A stretch of 64,000 bases of DNA. Source: Salinimicrobium nanhaiense (lineage in GTDB: Bacteria; Bacteroidota; Bacteroidia; Flavobacteriales; Flavobacteriaceae). Numbering within the stretch: position 1 is the stretch's first letter; the number at the start of each line of letters is the position of its first letter. The stretch is from positions 222,147-286,146 of the forward strand of contig JAAVJQ010000004.1 in NCBI GenBank assembly GCA_012038135.1, read 5' to 3'. The notes below the pieces were generated by a model that did no database searches, was not told the origin of the DNA, and saw nothing but the letters and a program-made list of their open reading frames with translations. Both the position numbers and the translations under genes were made by a program. Positions 25,800 to 32,786 of this stretch are shown here, piece after piece.

Positions 25800-26250
25800 A
25801 AACTAGATCTAGAATCTAGAGTCTAGAGTCTGGACTGAGCTGGAAAAATGGGACGACATAACTTTAAAAAATTAAAAATTTGGAGTGAAGGGATTTCTCT
25901 CGTTGGTGAAAGCTATAAGCTTACCAAAACATTTCCTGCCAGTGAAAGATATAATCTTGTAAGCCAGTTAAATCGTTGTGCCGTTTCTATTCCTTCTAAC
26001 ATAGCCGAAGGTTCCAGCAAAAGCACCGACAGGCACTTTAAAAAATTTTTAGAGAACAGTCTGGGATCAGCTTTTGAATGGGAGACACAACTTATTGTCG
26101 CTTACAATGAAAAGTTTCTTTCTAAGGAAAAATTTGAAGAACTGGAAAATAAGATTTTACAAATACAGAAAATGATAGGTTCCTTTATGGACAATCTTGG
26201 GAATGATTGAGTCTAGGTTCTAGGCTCTAGTTTCCAGACTCTCGTTTTCA
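25792..26250 (+). mobile_element. Candidate S23/four-helix-bundle cassette 1 with heptad arrays
   Basis: The left array 25792-25839 reads gaaacta, gaaacta, gatcta (6 nt), gaatcta, gagtcta, gagtctg, gactgag. The right array 26209-26250 reads gagtcta, ggttcta, ggctcta, gtttcca, gactctc, gttttca. The reverse complement of the right array (aaactag, agcctag, aacctag...) resembles the left one, so the pair forms an imperfect inverted repeat around one small gene. The stop codons of both fadN and the small gene lie inside the arrays. No transposase is present; mobility is inference. Confidence 0.5.
25848..26210 (+). CDS. Four-helix-bundle protein, S23/IVP family (copy 1)
   Basis: 120 residues. The sequence MGRHNFKKLKIWSEGISLV and the core RCAVSIPSNIAEGSSKSTDRHF identify the S23/intervening-sequence-protein family, small helical bundles first known from ORFs inside 23S rRNA insertions and structurally related to the Avd protein of diversity-generating retroelements. 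No catalytic residues are known for the family. It sits between fadN and fadA, breaking what is otherwise a compact operon, and is bracketed by 7-nt-period arrays. Copy 2 lies after fadA; by eye the two proteins are roughly 60 percent identical, with SLGSAFEWETQLIVAYNEK fully shared. Confidence 0.92.
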   Translation: MGRHNFKKLKIWSEGISLVGESYKLTKTFPASERYNLVSQLNRCAVSIPSNIAEGSSKSTDRHFKKFLENSLGSAFEWETQLIVAYNEKFLSKEKFEELENKILQIQKMIGSFMDNLGND

Positions 26251-26267
26251 TATTAATAATTAGAACT

Positions 26268-27461
26268 ATGAACAAAACAGCTTACATCGTAAAAGGATAT
26301 CGAACTGCAGTGGGAAAAGCGCCGCGGGGGGTATTCAGATTTAAAAGGCCAGATGAATTAGCGGCAGAAACTATCCAGTTTATGATGGATAAGCTGCCCG
26401 ACTTTGATAAAAAACGCATTGATGACGTAATCGTAGGGAATGCTATGCCTGAAGCCGAACAGGGGCTCAACGTGGGACGCTTTATCTCCCTCATGGGACT
26501 CGACATTAAAGATGTTCCGGGGATGACGGTGAACCGCTATTGCGCATCGGGTCTTGAGACTATTGCAATAGCAACAGCTAAGATCCAAAGCGGAATGGCC
26601 AACTGCATCATTGCAGGGGGAGCCGAAAGCATGAGCTATATTCCAATGGGAGGTTATAAACCTGTACCTAATTACGAACTGGCAAAAGCAGGACGGGAAG
26701 ATTACTACTGGGGAATGGGTCTAACCGCTGAAGCAGTAGCTAAAAAGTACAATGTTTCACGGGAAGCACAGGATGAATTCGCCTTCAATTCTCACCAGAA
26801 GGCACTCAAAGCTCAAAAAGAAGATCGTTTTCAGGATCAGATTGTTCCTATAACCATCGACCAAACCTATGTCGATGAGGACGGAAAGAAAAAAACCCGT
26901 TCCTATACCATAAACAAAGACGAAGGTCCGCGGGCAGATACTTCGAAGGAAGTATTGGCTAAACTGCGACCGGTATTTGAAGAAGGCGGTAGCGTAACTG
27001 CCGGGAACTCTTCCCAAATGAGTGACGGAGCTGCTTTTGTGATGGTGATGAGCGAAGAAATGGTGAAGGAACTAAATCTTGAACCTGTTGCAAGGTTGGT
27101 AAGTTATTCCGCTGTTGGTGTAGAACCAAAGATTATGGGAATAGGACCGGTTTATGCCATTCCGAAAGCTGCAAAGCAGGCGGGAATTTCCATTCAGGAT
27201 CTGGAGCTTATTGAATTGAATGAAGCTTTCGCTTCTCAATCCATTGCCGTCATCAACGAACTGGGATTGGATATGGACAGGATGAATCCCAATGGCGGTG
27301 CAATTTCGATGGGTCACCCGCTGGGTTGTACCGGAGGAAAATTAACCGTGCAGCTTCTTGATGAAATGAGAAAACGCAACCTGCAGAACAAATACGGTAT
27401 GGTCACCATGTGCGTAGGAACCGGACAGGGAGCAGCGGGGGTTTTTGAGTTTCTGTCATAA
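26268..27461 (+). CDS. fadA: Acetyl-CoA acyltransferase (3-ketoacyl-CoA thiolase)
   Basis: Cleaves 3-ketoacyl-CoA to acetyl-CoA and a shortened acyl-CoA. 397 residues, the usual thiolase length. The acyl-accepting cysteine is in VNRYCASGLETIA (C about 91), the conserved NEAFASQS is near 325, the catalytic His lies in GGAISMGHPLGCTGG (H about 349) and the second cysteine in MCVGTGQGAA (C about 381). It is part of the MarR-controlled beta-oxidation operon, between the two inserted S23-like genes. A heptad array begins three bases after its stop codon. Confidence 0.95.
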   Translation: MNKTAYIVKGYRTAVGKAPRGVFRFKRPDELAAETIQFMMDKLPDFDKKRIDDVIVGNAMPEAEQGLNVGRFISLMGLDIKDVPGMTVNRYCASGLETIAIATAKIQSGMANCIIAGGAESMSYIPMGGYKPVPNYELAKAGREDYYWGMGLTAEAVAKKYNVSREAQDEFAFNSHQKALKAQKEDRFQDQIVPITIDQTYVDEDGKKKTRSYTINKDEGPRADTSKEVLAKLRPVFEEGGSVTAGNSSQMSDGAAFVMVMSEEMVKELNLEPVARLVSYSAVGVEPKIMGIGPVYAIPKAAKQAGISIQDLELIELNEAFASQSIAVINELGLDMDRMNPNGGAISMGHPLGCTGGKLTVQLLDEMRKRNLQNKYGMVTMCVGTGQGAAGVFEFLS

Positions 27462-27464
27462 AAA

Positions 27465-27882
27465 GAAACAAGAGCCAAGAGACAAGAACCAAGACAAAAT
27501 GGGCAGGCACAATTTTAAAAAGATGAAGATTTGGCAGGAAGGAATGAACCTGGTCCAGGTCACTTATAAAATGGTGCGAACATTTCCCGAAATAGAAAAA
27601 TATAATTTGGTTACCCAACTCATAAGATGTGCAGTTTCTATTCCTTCAAATATTGCCGAAGGGACAAGTAAAAAAACTGATAAGCATTTTTCTCAGTATT
27701 TAGACAGTAGTCTGGGTTCTGCTTTTGAATGGGAAACGCAGTTAATCGTTGCTTATAACGAGAAATATATTAGTGAGAAACATTTTCAGGAATTAGAAAC
27801 AAAAATCCAGGATCTGCAAAAAATGATCTCTGGTTTCATTGATGGTCTAGACAAAAAGTCTTGACTCTTGATTCTTGACTCA
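27465..27882 (+). mobile_element. Candidate S23/four-helix-bundle cassette 2 with heptad arrays
   Basis: The left array 27465-27499 reads gaaacaa, gagccaa, gagacaa, gaaccaa, gacaaaa, and its last base is the A of the gene's ATG. The right array 27858-27882 reads gtcttga, ctcttga, ttcttga, ctca, and contains the gene's TGA stop. The reverse complement of the right side (tcaagaa, tcaagag, tcaagac) matches the left in opposite orientation. The heptad sequence differs from that of cassette 1 while period, placement and orientation are the same. Confidence 0.5.
27499..27864 (+). CDS. Four-helix-bundle protein, S23/IVP family (copy 2)
   Basis: 121 residues from MGRHNFKKMKIWQEGMNLV. The alternative upstream start would translate the repeat array itself (KQEPRDKNQDK) and is rejected. 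It shares with copy 1 the core RCAVSIPSNIAEG and SLGSAFEWETQLIVAYNEK and the same length. It lies between fadA and the acyl-CoA dehydrogenase gene, again bracketed by heptad arrays, with no visible ribosome-binding site of its own. Expression could come from read-through of the fad operon. No function in fatty acid oxidation is expected; the position looks like insertion. Confidence 0.92.
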   Translation: MGRHNFKKMKIWQEGMNLVQVTYKMVRTFPEIEKYNLVTQLIRCAVSIPSNIAEGTSKKTDKHFSQYLDSSLGSAFEWETQLIVAYNEKYISEKHFQELETKIQDLQKMISGFIDGLDKKS

Positions 27883-27916
27883 ATTTACCAATTTCAAATA
27901 ATAATATTAAATAAAA

Positions 27917-29737
27917 ATGAGTACACAAACAGATAGCAACAAAAAAGACCTTCTTCGCGGGGGGCAATTCCTGGTTAAAGAAACCAGTGCAGAAAACATT
28001 TTCACACCCGAAGATTTTTCTGATGAGCAGAAAATGATGCGCGAGAGCGTTCAGGAATTCGTGAACCGGGAGCTCATTCCTAAAAGAGAGGAATTCGAAA
28101 AGAAAAACTACAAGCTCACCGAGGAGCTCATGAAAAAAGCTGGTGAAATGGGCTTTTTGGGAGTTTCTGTTCCCGAAGAGTACGAAGGTTTGGGAATGGG
28201 TTTTGTCACCACCACGCTGGTAGTGGACTATATTTCGGGAGCTTCGGGATCATTCTCTACAGCATTTGGAGCACATTCGGGAATTGGTACGCTTCCCATA
28301 ACTCTTTATGGAAATGAAGAACAAAAGAAGAAATATCTCCCAAAGCTGGCAACCGGAGAATGGTTTGGTGCTTATGCTTTGACCGAACCTGGAGCAGGTA
28401 GTGATGCCAATTCAGGAAAGACTAAAGCCGTACTTTCGGAGGATGGAAAATATTACAGCATTACCGGGCAAAAAATGTGGATCTCCAATGCCGGGTTCTG
28501 TAATATGATGATCGTTTTTGCAAGAATAGAGGATGATAAAAATATAACAAGTTTCATTGTAGAATTCGACCGGGAAAACCCTAACGGAATTTCCTTAGGG
28601 GAAGAAGAAAAGAAACTCGGAATTCACTCCTCCTCTACCCGACAGGTTTTCTTTAATGAAACAAAGGTACCGGTAGAGAACATGCTTTCTGAAAGAGGCA
28701 GTGGTTTCAAGATCGCAATGAATGCTTTGAACGTGGGACGAATAAAACTTGCGGGGGCCGGTCTTGACGCTCAGAGAAGGACAATAGATGCTGCTGTTCA
28801 ATATGCAAATGACAGGGTGCAATTCAAAACACCTATCTCTCAATTTGGAGCCATACAGTCAAAATTGGCAGAGATGGCGACAGCGGCCTATGTTGGGGAA
28901 TCGGCCTCTTACAGGGCTGCCAAGGACATTGAGGACAGAATCACGCTTCGCCAGGAGGCAGGAAATTCTCATCAGGAAGCAGAGCTCAAAGGTGTAGAGG
29001 AATATGCTATTGAATGTTCTATTCTCAAGGTAGCGGTTTCTGAAGATCTTCAAAATTGTACAGATGAAGGAATTCAAATTTTTGGAGGGATGGGCTTCTC
29101 GGCCGATACACCCATGGAAGCAGCCTGGAGAGATGCACGCATCACCCGTATCTATGAAGGCACCAACGAGATCAATAGAATGCTTAGCGTGGGAATGCTG
29201 GTCAAAAAAGCCATGAAAGGGCATGTTGATCTTTTAGGACCCGCCACAAAAGTAGGAGAAGAACTCACCGGAATTCCTTCTTTTGACAAACCCGATTTTT
29301 CTGAACTTTTTGCTGAAGAAAAGGAAATGATCAAAAAACTGAAAAAGGTATTTCTTATGGTTGCCGGTAGTGCAGTCCAAAAATTCGGACCTCAGCTGGA
29401 AGACCATCAGCAACTACTACTAGCTTCAGCCGATATCCTGATAGAGATCTATATGGCAGAATCGGGAATCCTTAGAACCGAGAAAAATGTAAACCGCTTT
29501 GGCGCAGATTCTCAGAAAGAACAGATCGCAATGGCTCGTTTATACCTTTATCATGCTGTGGACCTTATCAACTCCCGGGCTAAAGAAGGAATAGTATCTT
29601 TTGCTGAAGGGGATGAGCAAAGAATGATGTTGATGGGCTTAAAGAGATTTACCAAGTATGAAAATCATCCAAATGTTGTGGAGTTGCGAAAACTAATTGC
29701 TGAAAAATTAATTTCTGAAAACAAGTATGCTTTCTAA
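27917..29737 (+). CDS. fadE: Acyl-CoA dehydrogenase, long form (FadE-type)
   Basis: FAD enzyme for the first step of beta-oxidation. 606 residues, longer than the classical 380-residue form, with a helical C-terminal extension of about 180 residues as in FadE of Bacillus and in VLCAD. Motifs: AYALTEPGAGSDANSGKT, GQKMWISNAGF and the FAD-binding QIFGGMGFSADTPME, then the presumed catalytic base in RIYEGTNEINRML (Glu near 413). As the third enzyme of the operon it completes the HAD/ECH-thiolase-dehydrogenase set. Electron acceptor genes (ETF) are not in the window. Confidence 0.94.
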   Translation: MSTQTDSNKKDLLRGGQFLVKETSAENIFTPEDFSDEQKMMRESVQEFVNRELIPKREEFEKKNYKLTEELMKKAGEMGFLGVSVPEEYEGLGMGFVTTTLVVDYISGASGSFSTAFGAHSGIGTLPITLYGNEEQKKKYLPKLATGEWFGAYALTEPGAGSDANSGKTKAVLSEDGKYYSITGQKMWISNAGFCNMMIVFARIEDDKNITSFIVEFDRENPNGISLGEEEKKLGIHSSSTRQVFFNETKVPVENMLSERGSGFKIAMNALNVGRIKLAGAGLDAQRRTIDAAVQYANDRVQFKTPISQFGAIQSKLAEMATAAYVGESASYRAAKDIEDRITLRQEAGNSHQEAELKGVEEYAIECSILKVAVSEDLQNCTDEGIQIFGGMGFSADTPMEAAWRDARITRIYEGTNEINRMLSVGMLVKKAMKGHVDLLGPATKVGEELTGIPSFDKPDFSELFAEEKEMIKKLKKVFLMVAGSAVQKFGPQLEDHQQLLLASADILIEIYMAESGILRTEKNVNRFGADSQKEQIAMARLYLYHAVDLINSRAKEGIVSFAEGDEQRMMLMGLKRFTKYENHPNVVELRKLIAEKLISENKYAF

Positions 29738-29764
29738 CATTTAATTTGCATCTTAAATCTGTTG

Positions 29765-29790
29765 AAGGTCGCCACTGGCGGCCTTTTTCT
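29765..29790 (+). terminator. Terminator of the fad operon
   Basis: AAGGTCGCC / GGCGGCCTT stem with a 3-4 nt loop followed by TTTTTCTTTTTT. Confidence 0.85.
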
Positions 29791-29858
29791 TTTTTGTAAA
29801 TTTTTAACAGCCGAATTCACGCCCATTGTTTAGTTTGAAAAAATAAAAATCAATAACC

Positions 29859-30926
29859 ATGGAAGAGACCACACGCAATATCCTTATTTTTCTTGTTGGA
29901 CTTATAGTTCTATATATTGCAATACATTTTCTGCTAAAAAAATTAGGAAAGGACCCCCGGAATATACTCCCTCACAATATTGCAAACCGTGTAATGGTTC
30001 CGTTGATCACCATTTTTATTGCTGTTGCCATACAGGCGGGGCTAATCAACAGGGAGATCATTACAGATGAGGGGCAGGTAGAATTCTTCCAGCAGGCACG
30101 TTCGTTACTTCTTATCTTTAGCTTTACCTGGTTTATCATTGTAGCCATTAGAATCGCAAAAAATCAGTTTTTAAAACAATTTGATGTCACCACAGCCGAT
30201 AATTTAAGGGCTCGAAAATTTTACACCCAATTCAACATTATCGAAAGGATATCAATATTTGTGGTTATCCTTTTTGGATTGGGAATAGCCCTTCTCACCT
30301 TCGACGGGGTTGAGGAAATTGGCGTTAGTATCCTTACCTCAGCGGGAATAGCAGGTATCGTACTGGGGCTTTCGGCACAGAAAGTTTTTGGAACCATTTT
30401 CGCCGGAATTCAGATCGCTATTGCACAACCCATTCGTATTGATGATGTTGTGATCGTAGAGGGGGAATGGGGCCGTATTGAGGAAATTAAACTCACTTAT
30501 GTAGTGGTGCAAATATGGGATAAGCGTAGGCTTGTTCTGCCCACCACTTATTTCATTGAAAAGCCTTTCCAAAATTGGACCAGAAACTCGTCAGATATTC
30601 TTGGAACGGTGTTTCTCTATACCGACTTTGACCTGCCAATTGAAAAGTTACGGGAAGAATTGACAAGGCTCCTTAATGCCACACCCCTTTGGGACAGGAA
30701 AGTCAATGTGATCCAGGTGACAGATATGACCGAGAAAACTATGGAGCTAAGAGCACTAATGAGTGCCAAGGATGCCTCCACCGCCTGGGATTTACGGGTA
30801 TATATTAGGGAAAACCTCCTCAAATATATCAAAGAATATTTCCCCGACAGCTTACCTCGTACCCGCCTTGAAATTAAAAAAGACCTTCCTCGCCAAGAAG
30901 AGCCTTCAGGCTTGCTTCAGAGGTAA
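29859..30926 (+). CDS. MscS-family mechanosensitive channel
   Basis: 355 residues. Releases solutes on hypo-osmotic shock. Three or four hydrophobic helices occupy residues 8-25, 45-65, 80-105 and 135-160. The pore-lining helix with small residues follows (ILTSAGIAGIVLGLSAQKVFGTIFAGIQIA, quoted in two parts: SAGIAGIVLGLSAQ and KVFGTIFAGIQIA), then the beta domain with IDDVVIVEGEWGRIEEI. This is the MscS order. The last 53 nt of the gene overlap the 3' end of the convergent GH15 gene. Next to trehalose genes, it fits an osmotic adaptation neighbourhood. Confidence 0.92.
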   Translation: MEETTRNILIFLVGLIVLYIAIHFLLKKLGKDPRNILPHNIANRVMVPLITIFIAVAIQAGLINREIITDEGQVEFFQQARSLLLIFSFTWFIIVAIRIAKNQFLKQFDVTTADNLRARKFYTQFNIIERISIFVVILFGLGIALLTFDGVEEIGVSILTSAGIAGIVLGLSAQKVFGTIFAGIQIAIAQPIRIDDVVIVEGEWGRIEEIKLTYVVVQIWDKRRLVLPTTYFIEKPFQNWTRNSSDILGTVFLYTDFDLPIEKLREELTRLLNATPLWDRKVNVIQVTDMTEKTMELRALMSAKDASTAWDLRVYIRENLLKYIKEYFPDSLPRTRLEIKKDLPRQEEPSGLLQR

Positions 30927-32691
30927 TACCCTGCGAAAGGTTCATCGCAGTCTCAATTAGAGCAAGATGAGAATATGCCTGCGGGAAATTTCCTAATAAT
31001 CGTTTGGTCTCAAAATCCAGGTCTTCACTGAACAATCCAAGATGGTTGCTGTATGAAAGCAATTCATCAAACATTTTAACTGCTTTTTCCCGCTCCCCTA
31101 TCTTATACAGGCTGTTGATAAACCAAAATGTACAGATAGTAAAAGAGGAAGAAGGGAGCCCAAAGTCATCCTGGTTTCTGTACCTGAATAAAAGTCCATT
31201 ATAGCATAATTCCCGTTCTGTGGCTTTTACGGTGCTAACAAAGCGTGGATCTTTAGCTTTAATAAAACCGTAGGTTTCCATAAGCAGCGTAGAAGCATCA
31301 AGGTCTTTAGATCCGTAGGATTGCGTATAAGCCTGCATTTCCTCATTCCATCCATTCTCGTAAATGTCGTCATGGATCTCCTGCCTAAGCTGTTTCCATT
31401 TTTGATCATTGATCCCGTTCCTCAAGATCTCCCCGATCTTCACTGCCCTATCAACGGCAACCCAGCAAAGGAGTTTTGAAAAAGTGAAATGACGCTCCTC
31501 TGTACGGAATTCCCAGATGCCTTTATCAGGTTGTTTCCAATGCTCTTCCACGATTCGAACAATACCACGTACTATTGTCCACAGCTCTTCACTATTTTCC
31601 AGGGTGGTTTCAAATTGCAGGAACTGCTGGTAAATGACTTCCATAAGGATTCCGTAGATGTCATTCTGCTTCTGAATATACGCTGCATTTCCAACACGTA
31701 CCGGCTTAGATCCTTCATAGCCTTCCAGGTGATCCAAAAATTGCTCGGTAAGCTCTTTTTCTCCATTGATGCCATACATGATCTGCAGTTTCTCATCTTT
31801 CTCGGGAATGAGATTGATGATGAACTGTAGAAAGCTTTCTGCAGATTCCTTATGTCCCAGGCTGTTCATCACCTTAATCACCATGGAAGCATCTCTTATC
31901 CAGCAAAAACGATAATCCCAGTTACGCACTTCACCGATAGTCTCTGGCAGGGAGGTGGTGACAGCAGCAAGTACGGCTCCTGTTTTTTGGTAACTAAGAG
32001 CTTTCAGGACGAGGGCGCTTCGGTTTATTTGCTCATCATAATGAGAAAATTTGGTGGTGGATTCACTCCAGTTCATCCAATAGGTCTTGGTACGCTGAAA
32101 TTTTAGATATGCCCTCTGCAGATTCTGTTCCCTTAGCTTTTCATGATAACCCACCAGGAAATATTCATTTTTGGTGAGGGTGATCTCTTCCCCGTTCATA
32201 ACATCATCCAATCCAAGACTGGTGTATAGATACAGGGAATCATATTTTCCTTTTTTGGTAAAACTCTTCAGGTAGTAGCGGTGATTTTCGGTAAAGGTTT
32301 CTTCCCGTGCATAATCCAGTTTCGGTTTATATTGGATTTTCACCTTTGGATTCCCCTTCAGAATATACACGAACCGAATAACATCGGGCGGCATGTAAAA
32401 GGAGCCATTTTCCTCACGATAGCGGGGCATGAAATCAATTACCTGGAACGCATGTGCTTCCGAAGAAAAGGTGGTGCATAAAATATTTGTCTTCCAGAGG
32501 TATTTTTGAGATATGGAATAAGTGTCGTCAACTTCAAAGGAGAAGTGACCTCCCTTGTTTTTATCGAGCAGTTTCGCAAAGACCGAAGCGGAGTTAAAAT
32601 GGGGCAAACAACACCAGTCCAACGAGCCCGATTTTGAGATCAATGCAGCGCTGTGACAGTTGCCGATCAACCCGTAATCTAATGTATTCAT
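30874..32691 (-). CDS. Glycoside hydrolase family 15 protein (trehalase/glucoamylase-like)
   Basis: 605 residues. The N-terminus MNTLDYGLIGNCHSAALIS and GSLDWCCLPHFNSASVF form the beta-sandwich lead-in of bacterial GH15 enzymes. The (alpha/alpha)6 barrel contains NWDYRFCWIRDASMVI and GIWEFRTEERHFTFSKLLCW, where the general acid is expected. At the usual place of the catalytic base the sequence reads GLPSSSFTICTFWFINSLY, with Ser rather than an evident Glu. In GH15, trehalase and glucoamylase activities occur; the divergent trehalose synthesis gene 95 nt away favours trehalose turnover. The 3' end overlaps the MscS gene by 53 nt. Confidence 0.9.
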   Translation of the reverse strand: MNTLDYGLIGNCHSAALISKSGSLDWCCLPHFNSASVFAKLLDKNKGGHFSFEVDDTYSISQKYLWKTNILCTTFSSEAHAFQVIDFMPRYREENGSFYMPPDVIRFVYILKGNPKVKIQYKPKLDYAREETFTENHRYYLKSFTKKGKYDSLYLYTSLGLDDVMNGEEITLTKNEYFLVGYHEKLREQNLQRAYLKFQRTKTYWMNWSESTTKFSHYDEQINRSALVLKALSYQKTGAVLAAVTTSLPETIGEVRNWDYRFCWIRDASMVIKVMNSLGHKESAESFLQFIINLIPEKDEKLQIMYGINGEKELTEQFLDHLEGYEGSKPVRVGNAAYIQKQNDIYGILMEVIYQQFLQFETTLENSEELWTIVRGIVRIVEEHWKQPDKGIWEFRTEERHFTFSKLLCWVAVDRAVKIGEILRNGINDQKWKQLRQEIHDDIYENGWNEEMQAYTQSYGSKDLDASTLLMETYGFIKAKDPRFVSTVKATERELCYNGLLFRYRNQDDFGLPSSSFTICTFWFINSLYKIGEREKAVKMFDELLSYSNHLGLFSEDLDFETKRLLGNFPQAYSHLALIETAMNLSQGITSEASLKALLGEEGLF

Positions 32692-32786
32692 GTAGTCTTA
32701 AAGTTCTTTTAAAATGGTAGGGTGCTTCTTATAAATTTCGGAAATTTAAGGAAAATGAATTAGATAGAACGTGCTGAAAAAACATT

